DNA of 64,000 nucleotides from Hyphomicrobium sp. (GTDB lineage Bacteria; Pseudomonadota; Alphaproteobacteria; Rhizobiales; Hyphomicrobiaceae). The stretch covers positions 1-64,000 of the forward strand of contig NZ_JAIELN010000020.1 of assembly GCF_019753045.1 (NCBI RefSeq), given 5' to 3'. The notes beneath the pieces are model-generated. The model did no database searches, was not told the DNA's origin, and saw only the letters and a program-made list of their open reading frames with translations. The position numbers and the translations under genes are program-made. Each line of letters begins with the position of its first letter. Position 1 is the first letter of the stretch. Below are positions 53,607 through 63,275 of the stretch, piece by piece.

Positions 53607-54776
53607 CTACATGCTCTTCGACGTGACGGCGAGTTCGCGGCTTGAATTGGCCGCGTCTGCTTTGGCGACGCTCATGTCGTTGCCGCGCCAGACGAACGTG
53701 TCTCCGGCCCAGCCTTCGACCCAGAGCAGCGGGAGCAGTGCGTCGCGCAGCATCCACGCAATCGGCGACTGCCATTTCAAGTGCCAGCCCGCGACGCTCG
53801 CCAAAAGCGCTTCGGCTCCGTACCAGACTGCAATCAGGCCTGCGAGCACCGTCAGCGGATCGAGACCGATGCTCGAAGCTGCCGCGAAGCCCGATGCGAT
53901 CGGCAGCATGCTGCCCGAAAGAATTTCCGGCGCGTAGAAAACGGGAAACGTGACGCGGCGCAATCTCGCCCAGCGTACTTGTCGCGCCCACACCTGCTTT
54001 ACGGATCTTGGACCCAGCGGCTGCTTGAACGGGCGGTCAACAAGGCGCACGCGGAGACCATGTGCGCGGACGATCTTCGTCGCGGCGGCATCTTCGGCAA
54101 TCTCGGCGCCCAGCGCTTCGACGCCACCTGCCTCATCGAGAATATCGCGGCGCCAAAGCATCGACTTGCCTTGCGCAAATCCCAAGCCGATCGTATCGGC
54201 GGCGCTTTGCCAGCGGGCTTGATACGTATTGAGGAACGCGCATTCGAGTCCGGCCCAAAATCCTATCGGATGGCTGCCCACGGGCGGCGAGCAAACGAGA
54301 CCGACGCCCGGCTCGAAGCTGCGGAAGAGATCACCCAGGTAGTTCTCGGGCATCAACACATTGTTGTCGGCGAGAACGATCCAGGGATACCGCGCGGCTG
54401 CCCAGCCCTTGACGATGTTGTTCAGCTTGGGATTGCTTGTCGGCCTGTCATCGCCGATGAGCAGCATCGCGTCGATATGCGGGTATTTCGCGATCAGTTT
54501 CCGGACGAATGGCACTGCCGGGTCGTCTTCGCGAGCAGCGCAGAAAATGACCTCATAGGTGCCATCGGCGAGCTCGAAGGTCGAGCGCAATGTCATTTCG
54601 TCGAAATGATCCAGACCGCACACAGGCCGGACGATGCTGACGGGCTCGACACTCAAGCCGCGCGGGCGGGTCCGAGACGACATAACGCGCGATAACGCCA
54701 GTGCGACCGATACGAGATGTGTTGCCGTAGCCGCTACGCAGAAGATTAGAGCCGCCGCCGTGACGAAATCGGCCAT
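53607..54776 (-). CDS. Ceramide glucosyltransferase-like (GT21) membrane enzyme
   Basis: 389 residues. N-terminal transmembrane helix (about 5-27), GT-A domain with SIVRPVCGLD, VLADNNVLM (second Asp), a third Asp in AEDAAATK and the (Q/R)xxRW signature in RQVRWARLR, then several C-terminal membrane helices. This is the build of ceramide glucosyltransferases and hopanoid-linked HpnI enzymes. Either would modify a membrane lipid using a nucleotide sugar. The lipid cannot be told from the sequence. Confidence 0.85.
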   Translation of the reverse strand: MADFVTAAALIFCVAATATHLVSVALALSRVMSSRTRPRGLSVEPVSIVRPVCGLDHFDEMTLRSTFELADGTYEVIFCAAREDDPAVPFVRKLIAKYPHIDAMLLIGDDRPTSNPKLNNIVKGWAAARYPWIVLADNNVLMPENYLGDLFRSFEPGVGLVCSPPVGSHPIGFWAGLECAFLNTYQARWQSAADTIGLGFAQGKSMLWRRDILDEAGGVEALGAEIAEDAAATKIVRAHGLRVRLVDRPFKQPLGPRSVKQVWARQVRWARLRRVTFPVFYAPEILSGSMLPIASGFAAASSIGLDPLTVLAGLIAVWYGAEALLASVAGWHLKWQSPIAWMLRDALLPLLWVEGWAGDTFVWRGNDMSVAKADAANSSRELAVTSKSM

Positions 54777-54934
54777 CTCACCTACCCGGTTAAAAATCCA
54801 ACCGCTGCATTCCAGGATTCAGTGAAATTTCGACGACAGTTACGCGACGCATCCATGACATAGGGGAAAACTACCGCGCGGCAACGCAAGCCTTCGCGGA
54901 AGATGTGCATTTCAGGCCGCTTGGCCAGCGACGC

Positions 54935-55198
54935 TCAGGATTTCGTGCCGGAGACGCGAAACCTTTGTGCAATGTTCGTCAAAAGGTATGCGCCGGCGAA
55001 GGCTGCAACAACCAAGCCAATCACAGAAGGCAGGCCGTCGTTGAGGTCGACTGCGAGTAACCCCGCGTAGGCGATGGCTGCGCCCACCAGACCGCCGAGT
55101 GCGGCGACGACCGTATTGAATACTCCGCGCAGCGATAAGCCGTAGAGGATTCCGACTATCAGGCCCGGATACATTGCCGGCCAAAAATGATCACCCAT
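54935..55198 (-). CDS. Small membrane protein
   Basis: 87 residues with three transmembrane helices (about 8-24, 28-49 and 58-76), Gly/Ala-rich (AALGGLVGAAIAYAGLLAV). GGAGAGG precedes the ATG. Related small glycine-zipper-like proteins occur widely; function unknown. Confidence 0.65.
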   Translation of the reverse strand: MGDHFWPAMYPGLIVGILYGLSLRGVFNTVVAALGGLVGAAIAYAGLLAVDLNDGLPSVIGLVVAAFAGAYLLTNIAQRFRVSGTKS

Positions 55199-55309
55199 CG
55201 GAACCTCTCCCCATTTCCCTTGTCCCGGTGACGCGAATGCGAACGGCTGCGTCCCGTAGCGCTTCTAACAGTCAATTGAAGCTTCGACGAGGGACTGAAT
55301 GGGAGGAAA

Positions 55310-55335
55310 CAAGCCGCGCAGGTTGTCGCGGCTTG
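55310..55335 (-). terminator. Terminator after the sulfate-binding protein gene
   Basis: Perfect 9-bp stem CAAGCCGCG/CGCGGCTTG, followed on the minus strand by TTTCCTCCC, 33 bp past the stop at 55368. Confidence 0.7.
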
Positions 55336-55367
55336 CCAATTGTGTGCGTAGGCGTGTGCAGACCCGA

Positions 55368-56372
55368 TCAATTCTGCTTGGTCGTAATCTGATCGTAGAC
55401 GCCGCCATCGGCAAAGTGCGTTTTCTGGACCGTTGCCCAAGGACCGAGTTTGTCTTCTACCGAGAAGGTTTTGATGGCCGGCAGGTTCGCTTCCTTCAGC
55501 ACGGCTTCGTTGCGCGGCCGAAAATGATGCTTGGCTATTATTCTCTGCGCCGCGTCAGAATAAAGGAAATCGAGATAGGCCTTGGCGACATCCGCTGTCT
55601 TGCGTTTCGCGACGACGGTATCGACAATCGCGATTGGCGGCGCCGCCTCGACGCTGAGCGAGGGATAAACGACGTCGAAGTTCTGCCCATCGACCTCGGC
55701 CTTGATGAGAGCGGCTTCGTTCTCAAACGTCACGAGAACGTCGCCGATGGCGCGCTGTGTAAAGCTTGTCGTGGCACCGCGTCCGCCGCCGTCGAATACC
55801 GGAACGTTGGCGAAAAGCTTGGCAACGAAATCTCGCGCCTTTTCGTCTGAACCGAGCTTGTCGACTGCATAGCCCCAAGCCGCGAGATAGGTATAGCGTC
55901 CGTTCCCTGAGGTCTTCGGATTGGGAATTACGACTGACGTGCCGGACTTCACCAGATCATCCCAATCGGCGATTCCCTTGGGATTGCCTTTGCGGACGAG
56001 AAAGACCGTGGTGGTCGTGTAGGGTGCGGCGCCGTTGGGGAATTTCGTACGCCAGTCGTTCGCAATAACGCCTTTGCTCACGAGGAAATCGAGGTCCGTC
56101 GGCTGATTGAGCGTGACGACATCGGCCTCGAGGCCTTCGGCGACGGCTTGCGCCTGCTTTGTCGATCCGCCGTGCGCTTGCTTGACTCCAATGTCGCTTC
56201 CCGTCGACTTCTTCCAGCTCGCAACGAATGCCGGATTGATTTCCTTGTAGAGTTCACGCGAGACGTCATACGAAGCATTGAGAATGCTCGATTGCGCGAA
56301 CGCTCCGGGCGATACCGCCATTAGAAGAGCCGTCGCCAAACCAAACCGCGATGTCGTCCGCCCGATCGTCAT
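55368..56372 (-). CDS. sbp: Sulfate ABC transporter periplasmic binding protein
   Basis: 334 residues with a signal peptide ending in GAFAQ. Sbp/CysP features: ILNASYDVSRELYKEINPAF, KQAHGGSTKQAQAVAEGLEA, DVVTLNQPTDLDFL, KNPKTSGNGRYTYLAAWGYA (seen as NPKTSGNGRYTYLAAWG) and DVLVTFENEAALI. It captures sulfate or thiosulfate; the permease and ATPase genes are not in the window, at least not downstream. AGGAT lies before ATG 56372. Upstream are a 75-residue protein and a Met/Cys-rich leader ORF. Confidence 0.93.
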   Translation of the reverse strand: MTIGRTTSRFGLATALLMAVSPGAFAQSSILNASYDVSRELYKEINPAFVASWKKSTGSDIGVKQAHGGSTKQAQAVAEGLEADVVTLNQPTDLDFLVSKGVIANDWRTKFPNGAAPYTTTTVFLVRKGNPKGIADWDDLVKSGTSVVIPNPKTSGNGRYTYLAAWGYAVDKLGSDEKARDFVAKLFANVPVFDGGGRGATTSFTQRAIGDVLVTFENEAALIKAEVDGQNFDVVYPSLSVEAAPPIAIVDTVVAKRKTADVAKAYLDFLYSDAAQRIIAKHHFRPRNEAVLKEANLPAIKTFSVEDKLGPWATVQKTHFADGGVYDQITTKQN

Positions 56373-56485
56373 ATGCAGATCCTTTTTATGTACCGAGTTC
56401 TTTGACTGGGTGTTGTTGGGCACGAAGAACTGAGAAGACATCGCGTGCTTTGTCAGCATCGCGACGCCGTCTTGGTAATGAAAGA

Positions 56486-56516
56486 GAGACCGGCGGCCGA
56501 TGAAGCCACCGGTCTC
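56486..56516 (-). promoter_or_regulatory. Stem-loop upstream of the sulfate-binding protein gene
   Basis: Stem GAGACCGGCGGCC/GGCCACCGGTCTC-like (13 pairs with one mismatch) with a 5-nt loop, in the 393-bp stretch 56373-56765. On the minus strand TCTTTCATT follows. It may terminate part of the transcripts coming from the upstream small gene, so it could be an attenuator for sbp. The rest of the stretch holds no gene I can support. Confidence 0.55.
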
Positions 56517-56765
56517 AAGTAACCCGATCGCAGAGTGTGGGCGAGCAGGTCCAGGGAGGAAGGAAGCGCCGACAAGCGTGCTAGCCTGCGCTTTAGAAGT
56601 CAGTCGATGGTCCGATCGCCGCGAACGCGGGAACGGGGTCGAGGTCCCAGTCGCGGTTCACCACTAACGTCAGGTGTCGCGACGGGGCCGATGTGAAGGG
56701 TCTCGCCAAATCATTCACCTGCTGTGCCTCAACCGCCGGCTGGCTAGATGTGTTGTTGCTTCGGC

Positions 56766-56993
56766 TCATAGGGCGAACGCCTCCGCGACGCGGCCCGAGG
56801 CGCGGCGACGACGCCGGCTTACCGAATGAGCGATCGCTGCGCGTTCCGCGAGAAGCGGATTTGCGAAGCGGCGCCCTTCGAGCGCGCTGTATTCGTTAAG
56901 TGCCGCGTGGAAGAGATACTCGTGTTCCCCTTCTTCACGGATAATAAGTCCTGCTTGGTCGTCGCCGACCTCGATGACGTAAGATTTAGACAT
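56766..56993 (-). CDS. Small hypothetical protein upstream of sbp
   Basis: 75 residues starting MSKSYVIEVGDDQAGLIIRE, a small alpha/beta part with a helix ALNEYSALEGRRFANPLLAE and a basic, Arg-rich end. No family recognised. It lies between the Met/Cys-rich leader ORF and the sulfate-binding protein gene on the same strand, 393 bp upstream of the latter. A role in sulfur uptake is suggested only by position. Confidence 0.6.
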   Translation of the reverse strand: MSKSYVIEVGDDQAGLIIREEGEHEYLFHAALNEYSALEGRRFANPLLAERAAIAHSVSRRRRRASGRVAEAFAL

Positions 56994-57074
56994 GTCTTTG
57001 CTCTGCCGGCGGTCGCCAGCGTCCTCTTAAGTGCGATTGTTCGATTGAAATGGCTCAGTCCGGGCTGCGTGATC

Positions 57075-57152
57075 TCAACAGCAGCCGGGCATACACATGC
57101 AGCCCATCATCATCGCGCGAGAGGCATTAGAGCGAGGGTCTAGGTTTTTCAT
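57075..57152 (-). CDS. Candidate Met/Cys-rich leader peptide (25 residues)
   Basis: A short ORF with an excellent ribosome site (GGAG six bases before ATG 57152). It ends in MMMGCMCMPGCC and then TGA, so nine of the last twelve codons are Met or Cys. That makes it look like a leader peptide that senses charged tRNA-Cys or tRNA-Met. The RNA around its end has two alternative pairings: GGGCTGC (coding, 57099-57105) or GGCTGC (57081-57086) can each pair with GCAGCC downstream (57062-57068). It lies upstream of the sulfate-binding protein gene. Function is inferred; it could also bind metal. Confidence 0.5.
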   Translation of the reverse strand: MKNLDPRSNASRAMMMGCMCMPGCC

Positions 57153-57550
57153 AGCGGTCTCCATTGCGGAGCCCACGAGCACTTCGTAGGGCTTAGCGTT
57201 TGATGACGCGGCGCAAGTCGCTTTCGAAATCACCGCGGCCGGCACAGCAGCGTGCCGACAGACGCATGAAAGCCTTGATCGAGGCTTCGGGTCAAATAAC
57301 AAGAACTTCGATGCTTATGAGGTCAGGCGCCAAACGTTGCCCCGCCGGGCGAGGCCGCTATAAACGCCGAACTACGTTCATTTGATCGGACACGGTGCGA
57401 GGATCGCCATCTTTTCCCGCTACTGGCCGGATATCTGGGGGTTTTCGGGCAATGCCATGCACCGGCGTGGCAATTTCCCACATACCGATCCGATGCTACA
57501 CCTCGTCAGGGTCGGCGCACGAATTCAGCAGGGGAAGGGGGGCCTGTAGT
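57153..57550. other. Intergenic stretch between leader ORF and ugd
   Basis: About 400 bp with divergent promoters presumably for the leader ORF (minus) and the UDP-glucose dehydrogenase gene (plus). No other gene I can support. Confidence 0.4.
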
Positions 57551-58930
57551 ATGAAGATTTGTATGGTCGGCGCGGGGTACGTCGGGCTCGTCTCTGCCGC
57601 CTGCTTTTCCGACTTCGGCTGGAGCGTTACCTGCGTCGATAAGGACCCGAACCGGCTTGCAGACCTCAAGGCGGGCCGTTCCCCCATCTATGAGCCCGGA
57701 CTTGACGCTTTGTTGGAGCGAAACATCAAAGCCGGCCGCCTGGTGTTCACGGAGAAGCTCGCACCGGCCGTTGCGGACGCCGACGTCGTCTTCCTGGCGG
57801 TTGGAACGCCGATGCGGCGCGGCGACGGGTATGCCGACCTTTCCTATGTGTTCTCAGCCGTCGAAGAGGCTGCCCCTCATTTAAACGGCTTCACGGTCGT
57901 CACGACGAAATCCACCGTGCCGGTTGGAACCAGCCGCGAGATCGAGCGGCGTCTCAAGGCAAAGCGTCCCGATGCCGACGTTGCCATCTGCTCCAACCCC
58001 GAGTTTCTCCGCGAAGGATCGGCGATACAGGACTTCACGCATCCCGATAGGGTCCTCGTCGGCACCGATGACGATCGTGCGCGCGACGTGATGGAGCGGC
58101 TTTACAAGCCCCTGGCGCTGCGCGGCTCACCGGTGATGTTCGTCGAGCGTGAATCGGCAGAACTCGCGAAGTACGCGGCCAACGCCTTCCTGGCGCTTAA
58201 GATCAGCTTCATCAACGAGATTGCGGACCTCTGCGAAAGCGTGGGCGCCGACGTTCAGGAGGTTGCCTCTGCAATCGGCAAGGACCGGCGTATCGGCGAT
58301 AAGTTTCTTCATCCGGGGCCGGGTTACGGCGGCTCCTGTTTTCCCAAGGACGTTTCGGCCCTTATCCGTACGGCACGGGAGGCGAGAGCGCCGGTGTCGA
58401 TCATCGAGCAGGTCGAACGCGTCAACCACGAACGTAAGCTCGCCATGGCGATCCGCGTCGAAGAAGCTGCCGGGGGTTCGGTCCGCAACAAGACGATCGC
58501 GGTCCTGGGTCTGACCTTTAAGCCGAACACCGACGATATGCGCGACGCGCCGAGCCTCGTCATCGTGCCCATGCTGCAGGAACGCGGTGCGACCATTCGG
58601 GCTTGCGATCCGCAGGGCCGGCGTCATGCCGAGCCTTTGCTGCCCGGCATCGTCTGGTGCGATAGTGCCGATCAGGCTGCGGAAGGCGCCGACGTGCTCG
58701 TCGTCGTGACGGAGTGGAACGAGTACCGCGCACTCAATCTCGAAGCGCTCAAGGCGCGCATGGCCGGCAAGACCATCGTTGATCTGCGAAACGTCTTCGA
58801 TGCCGACGCCGTTCGCGAACTCGGGCTCAGCTATTCCGGCATTGGCCGCGGCCGGCTCGACGCTGCCAAGGGCGAACCAAAGGCTGCACCCGTTCAAACG
58901 CCGGTGCATTCCGTCGAAGCCGCAAAATAG
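57551..58930 (+). CDS. ugd: UDP-glucose 6-dehydrogenase
   Basis: 459 residues. N-terminal NAD-binding motif MVGAGYVGLVSAACFSDFGW, central helix and substrate region, catalytic Cys in GPGYGGSCFPKDVSALI, and C-terminal domain NKTIAVLGLTFKPNTDDMRD. Oxidises UDP-glucose to UDP-glucuronate for capsule, exopolysaccharide or lipid sugars. The ATG at 57551 follows GGGGGG; an in-frame ATG at 57395 is unlikely. Alanine/proline-rich C-terminal tail is not conserved. Confidence 0.95.
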   Translation: MKICMVGAGYVGLVSAACFSDFGWSVTCVDKDPNRLADLKAGRSPIYEPGLDALLERNIKAGRLVFTEKLAPAVADADVVFLAVGTPMRRGDGYADLSYVFSAVEEAAPHLNGFTVVTTKSTVPVGTSREIERRLKAKRPDADVAICSNPEFLREGSAIQDFTHPDRVLVGTDDDRARDVMERLYKPLALRGSPVMFVERESAELAKYAANAFLALKISFINEIADLCESVGADVQEVASAIGKDRRIGDKFLHPGPGYGGSCFPKDVSALIRTAREARAPVSIIEQVERVNHERKLAMAIRVEEAAGGSVRNKTIAVLGLTFKPNTDDMRDAPSLVIVPMLQERGATIRACDPQGRRHAEPLLPGIVWCDSADQAAEGADVLVVVTEWNEYRALNLEALKARMAGKTIVDLRNVFDADAVRELGLSYSGIGRGRLDAAKGEPKAAPVQTPVHSVEAAK

Positions 58931-59117
58931 ACCCGTCCCGGCACCGAGAGACCTGTCACCATGACGGGTTGGTGATGCAATGGCACCAACCATCCTTTTG
59001 AATTCCGTATAAATTTCTTATTTCCGCGTTTTTCTCCGCTGTTTGGCGACCGATGACGACCTCGCGCAAGGTTCGGGTAGGAAGCTCGCCCCCAAAGCTT
59101 GGGGGATTTTTTCGATC

Positions 59118-61211
59118 ATGGCAGCCACGAAAGCCGTTGAGAGCGGCGTCGACCTAAAATTGGGTCAACGCGACGCCGGTCTAGCGGTGGGCGTCATCGC
59201 CATTCTGATGATCCTGTTCCTGCCGCTTCCGGCGTTCATGATCGATCTTGGGCTGGCTTTGTCCATTGCGCTGTCGATCGTCATCCTGATGGTCGCATTG
59301 TGGATACGCCGGCCGCTCGAATTCTCCGCCTTTCCGACCGTCTTGCTGATCGCGACGCTGCTCCGACTGTCGCTCAACGTCGCGACGACGCGACTTATTC
59401 TCTCGCAAGGCGCCGAGGGACCGAACGCCGCCGGCCACGTCATCGCAGGTTTCGCCCAGTTCGTCATGGGCGGCAATTTCGTCATCGGCATCATCGTCTT
59501 CATCATTTTGATTACTGTGAACTTCGTCGTCATCACGAAGGGCGCGACGCGTATCGCCGAGGTCGGCGCGCGCTTCACGCTCGATTCGCTGCCCGGCAAG
59601 CAGATGGCGGTCGACGCCGATCTCGCGGCCGGCTCGATCGACGAAAAGGAAGCCATCCGGCGACGCAGGGAGCTCGAAGAAGAAAGCCAATTCTTCGGCG
59701 CCATGGACGGCGCCTCGAAGTTCGTTCGCGGTGACGCCATCGCCGGGTTGATCATCACGGCGGTCAACGTCTTCGGCGGGATCATCATTGGCGTCACGCA
59801 GCATGACCTGTCATTCGATACAGCAGCGAAGACGTTTACGTTGCTTTCCGTGGGCGACGGCCTCGTCACTCAGATGCCCGCCCTCATTGTGGCGCTGGCC
59901 GCCGGTCTTCTCGTGTCGAAAGGCGGCACGCAGGGCTCGACCGAAGGCATCATCGTCAGCCAGCTTGGCAACTATCCCCGCGCATTGATGGTTACAGGCG
60001 GCGTGATGTTGCTGCTGTCACTGGCGCCGGGCCTGCCCTGGTATGTATTCGCCCCTATCGGCGGCGCCCTCGCATTCATCAGCATGCGAGTCGTTCGCCA
60101 GAGAGAAGAAAGCGCGCAAGCTGCATCCCAAGCACGATCCGAGAGCGAAGTTCCGTCCGCCGAAGAGCAATCGCGTCAGTCCATCCGCGAACAGCTGAAG
60201 ACAACGGAAATCGAGATCTGCTTCGGCAAGCAGATTTCTACCGTCCTGATGCGTACGACCAGCGATCTGCCTCAGCGCGTCGCCAAGATGCGGAGAAAGT
60301 TCGCCAAGCAGTATGGTTTCGTCGTTCCGGACATCAAGCTAGTCGAAGATCTTTCCGTTCCGCCGAAGAGCTATCAGATCAAGGTTCATGGAACGGTGAT
60401 CGCGACTGCCGAGCTTCGGCTCGGGGACGTGCTCGTCGTCGTCGGCGACGGCCCAAAGCCCGAGGCGCCGGGCGACGAGACGCGCGAACCGGCATTCGGC
60501 ATGAAGGCCTTGTGGATACCGGACATCTTCACGAACGCGCTGAAGCGCGACGGTTTCGTTCCGGTCGAAAATACATCCGTGCTTCTCACGCACGTTGCCG
60601 AAGTCATACGCAACAGCTTGGCGCAGCTCTTTTCATATCGCGATCTTCGCGCGCTTCTCGAGCGGCTCGACCCCGAGTATCGCAAGCTGCTGGAAGAAAT
60701 CTGCCCGGCACAGATCTCGTACTCCGGCCTGCAGAGCGTCCTCAAAATGTTGCTCGCCGAGCGCATTTCGATCCGGAACCTGCACCTCATTCTCGAAGCC
60801 GTCGCGGAGATCGCACCGTTCTCGCGCAAGGCCGAGCAAATCTCCGAACACGTGCGCATGCGCCTCGCGTCCCAGATTTGCGGCGATCTCAGCGAAGGCA
60901 ACTATCTCAAGGTCGTGCGGCTTGGAAATCGCTGGGAGCTTGCCTTCCATCAAGCGCTCAAGCGCGATGCCAAGGGCGAAGTCGTCGAGTTCGACATCGA
61001 GCCGCGTCTCATCGAGCAGTTCGGAGGCGATCTCAGCCGAATGGTTCAGCCGCTCATGGACGCTGGCCATCAGTTCGTACTCGTAACTGCCGCGGAGACG
61101 CGCCCCTACGTTCACACGGTTACGGAGCGTCTCTACGGAACGCTGCCTGTCCTCTCTCATCTCGAGATCAGCCGCGGCGTCCAGATTCAGTCGCTCGGCT
61201 CCGTTTCATGA
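59118..61211 (+). CDS. flhA: Flagellar export protein FlhA
   Basis: 697 residues. The N-terminal half has seven to eight transmembrane helices with [40 protein letters not shown] and the FHIPEP-type loop [20 protein letters not shown]. The C-terminal cytoplasmic domain starts near 350. Part of the flagellar type III export gate. The ORF is open from 59043, but the start at 59118 has GGGGGA upstream. It overlaps fliR by 4 bp. Confidence 0.95.
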   Translation: MAATKAVESGVDLKLGQRDAGLAVGVIAILMILFLPLPAFMIDLGLALSIALSIVILMVALWIRRPLEFSAFPTVLLIATLLRLSLNVATTRLILSQGAEGPNAAGHVIAGFAQFVMGGNFVIGIIVFIILITVNFVVITKGATRIAEVGARFTLDSLPGKQMAVDADLAAGSIDEKEAIRRRRELEEESQFFGAMDGASKFVRGDAIAGLIITAVNVFGGIIIGVTQHDLSFDTAAKTFTLLSVGDGLVTQMPALIVALAAGLLVSKGGTQGSTEGIIVSQLGNYPRALMVTGGVMLLLSLAPGLPWYVFAPIGGALAFISMRVVRQREESAQAASQARSESEVPSAEEQSRQSIREQLKTTEIEICFGKQISTVLMRTTSDLPQRVAKMRRKFAKQYGFVVPDIKLVEDLSVPPKSYQIKVHGTVIATAELRLGDVLVVVGDGPKPEAPGDETREPAFGMKALWIPDIFTNALKRDGFVPVENTSVLLTHVAEVIRNSLAQLFSYRDLRALLERLDPEYRKLLEEICPAQISYSGLQSVLKMLLAERISIRNLHLILEAVAEIAPFSRKAEQISEHVRMRLASQICGDLSEGNYLKVVRLGNRWELAFHQALKRDAKGEVVEFDIEPRLIEQFGGDLSRMVQPLMDAGHQFVLVTAAETRPYVHTVTERLYGTLPVLSHLEISRGVQIQSLGSVS

Positions 61212-61972
61212 CCGAGTTCACTCACGAAACCATTCTGGTTCCGTTCCTTGTCTTCTGTCGCGTGGGCGCTTGCTTCATGCTGCTGCCCGGACTTTCGAGC
61301 GAGCGCATTCCGGTTCAACTTCGACTTTTCGTTGCCATCGCAGTTTCTCTCGCCATTACGCCGCTCGTATACGATTCCGTTCGTCCGTCGGCGGGGGAAA
61401 CACCGAGCAACCTGCTCGGCATGATCATGATCGAAACCTCAACCGGAATTCTTCTCGGATTTCTGGTGCGCGTTCTATTCATGGCCCTCGAGTTCGTCGC
61501 GACGGCCATGGCGAACTTGGCCGGATACGGATCGGTCTTCTCTCGTTCAATCGACAACAACGACCCTTCTTCGCCATTCGCGTCTCTCATAACGACACCC
61601 GCCGTCGTGCTTTTTTTCATCACTAATCAGCACATCAACGTCATTCGGATGCTGGAACGGTCATACGACGCCTTCAAAGTCGGGGTAGCCATCGCGGCGC
61701 CGCCAAATCTGCAGACGATCGTCGGGCAGGTCGGGATCGCCTTCAAGTTGACGCTGCAGCTAAGCGCTGCGCTCATTGTCTATTCTCTGACGGTCAATCT
61801 CGCGTTCGGCTTCCTGAACAAGATGGTGCCGCAGATACCGATTTATTTCGTATCGACGCCGTTCGTCGTGCTCGGCGGTCTCTTTCTGTTGCTGCAGATC
61901 GACAAATCGGCCATGGAGATTTTTTCCGCCCTGGTGACGCAGGCAATCCAGAATCTTGGCCAAAATGGCTAG
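61208..61972 (+). CDS. fliR: Flagellar export protein FliR
   Basis: 254 residues, six transmembrane helices, with [40 protein letters not shown] and [20 protein letters not shown]. Forms the export gate with FliP, FliQ and FlhB. ATG at 61208 overlaps the FlhA stop as ATGA. An upstream extension in frame is an FlhA shadow. Confidence 0.95.
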   Translation: MTEFTHETILVPFLVFCRVGACFMLLPGLSSERIPVQLRLFVAIAVSLAITPLVYDSVRPSAGETPSNLLGMIMIETSTGILLGFLVRVLFMALEFVATAMANLAGYGSVFSRSIDNNDPSSPFASLITTPAVVLFFITNQHINVIRMLERSYDAFKVGVAIAAPPNLQTIVGQVGIAFKLTLQLSAALIVYSLTVNLAFGFLNKMVPQIPIYFVSTPFVVLGGLFLLLQIDKSAMEIFSALVTQAIQNLGQNG

Positions 61973-62381
61973 ATCATCGAAAAAGGTCCGTCGGCTCGTC
62001 GACGTCTTTCATGATCTCGAGACCACCGAGAGAGCCAGGGTCGGCGAATTGACGCGCCAAATCAGTGAGCTTCGGAGCTCGCAGGAAGAGATCGTCGCCA
62101 CCCTCGCCAATCCTTCCGCGGTCCACGAGCCTTTTCTGGCGCTGATGTCGCGGAGCCTTGGGAACATTCAGCGGCGCCTTCAACGTCTCTCGAACGAACA
62201 TGCGGCGGTGCTCGCTCGCTATGCCGCGGCTGCAGCCCGTACGCGTGCGGCGAATTCCTTGCTGGCTGACGTCCGAGCCGAGGAATCCCGCAAGTCCGAG
62301 CAGCGGGAACTCGAGGCTTTGCTCGAATTTCAGCAAGCTACGACGGCGCAAGGCCGGGGTAAGTCTACTCGTTCATCGTGA
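61965..62381 (+). CDS. FliJ-like flagellar coiled-coil protein
   Basis: 138 residues, almost entirely alpha-helical with long heptad stretches (ERARVGELTRQISELRSSQE, AVLARYAAAAARTRAANSLL). It overlaps the end of fliR by 8 bp and the next gene may start at its stop. Size, helical pattern and position suggest a FliJ-type export chaperone, but direct similarity is weak, so the name is inference. Confidence 0.65.
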   Translation: MARSSKKVRRLVDVFHDLETTERARVGELTRQISELRSSQEEIVATLANPSAVHEPFLALMSRSLGNIQRRLQRLSNEHAAVLARYAAAAARTRAANSLLADVRAEESRKSEQRELEALLEFQQATTAQGRGKSTRSS

Positions 62382-62410
62382 GATTTCATCTTCCGCAACC
62401 GAAACGAGCT

Positions 62411-62776
62411 ATGCCTATCATTTCGCCCACAGCTGCCGCCGATCAGGCCATGTGGACCGCCCGACAGACAGTCCGGCCGACGCCATCTGCCGACGTTCGA
62501 TCGGTCGGGGCCACCGCCGCGCAGGAACAATCCGGACAGACGCAGAAGAGCAAGGCCAAGGAAGCCGGCCAACAGTTCGAGGCAATGTATCTCCGGCAGA
62601 TGCTGGAAGAGTGCATGCCGAAGGATTCGGAATCTCTCTTCGGCGATGGCACCGCGGGAACGGTATGGCGGGGAATGATGGTGGATACCTTAGCGACCAC
62701 TCTGTCGAAATCGGGAACGATCGGCATCGCGCAAATGATTATCAAACCGGAACCCGACGGTTCCAGAGGACAGTAA
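62411..62776 (+). CDS. flgJ: Rod-binding protein, FlgJ N-terminal type
   Basis: 121 residues (132 from a GTG at 62378 overlapping the previous stop). The C-terminal half has the rod-binding pattern KEAGQQFEAMYLRQMLEECM, FGDGTAGTVWRGMMVD and IGIAQMI. No muramidase domain, as in other alphaproteobacterial short FlgJ proteins. Confidence 0.85.
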   Translation: MPIISPTAAADQAMWTARQTVRPTPSADVRSVGATAAQEQSGQTQKSKAKEAGQQFEAMYLRQMLEECMPKDSESLFGDGTAGTVWRGMMVDTLATTLSKSGTIGIAQMIIKPEPDGSRGQ

Positions 62777-62777
62777 A

Positions 62778-63275
62778 ATGAGCAATGCGGCGGCGGAAGC
62801 AAAAGCCGGATCTCAACAACCTTCGTCCGCAGCCGTCGCGCGCGCCGGCGCTGTTGTGCAAAGCGGTCGCGGTCTACGGACGGTGATTCCCAGCCGCGCC
62901 GTTACGCACGACATCGAAGCCGCGCGCGCACTTGTGATCCAGGTGATCCAGCGTATCGACAGTTGCCTCGACGAGGAAATCGCTGCTTTGGACAAAGCGC
63001 CAAACTTCGATCTCAAGGCTTCGAACGATCGCAAGAGCCAGGGCCTCGTCGATCTCAGCCAGGCCATGCGGCGGTTGAAACCGGCCGACGTCGATGACGA
63101 ACTCAATCTGCAGCTTCAGGCCTTCCGCGCCAAGCTCGCCGTCAATCTTCGCAAGATTTGCCTTCACCTCGATGCGGTCAAGGAAATCACGGCGATGCTG
63201 TCCCTCGCCATCCAGAGCGCGGAATCGGACGGCACTTATACTCGTCACATCGGACCGCAACGGAGCCCGACGTGA
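62778..63275 (+). CDS. Uncharacterised flagellar-operon protein
   Basis: 165 residues, soluble, helical C-terminal two thirds (DIEAARALVIQVIQRIDSCL, LNLQLQAFRAKLAVNLRKIC). It starts one base after the FlgJ-like stop. The helical pattern resembles an export chaperone of the FlgN kind, but the similarity is only structural in appearance. Its stop overlaps the next start (GTGA). Confidence 0.7.
   Translation: MSNAAAEAKAGSQQPSSAAVARAGAVVQSGRGLRTVIPSRAVTHDIEAARALVIQVIQRIDSCLDEEIAALDKAPNFDLKASNDRKSQGLVDLSQAMRRLKPADVDDELNLQLQAFRAKLAVNLRKICLHLDAVKEITAMLSLAIQSAESDGTYTRHIGPQRSPT

Noticed and set aside
53781-54695. 304-codon plus-strand ORF
   Set aside because: Antisense to the GT21 gene, where catalytic motifs are clear.
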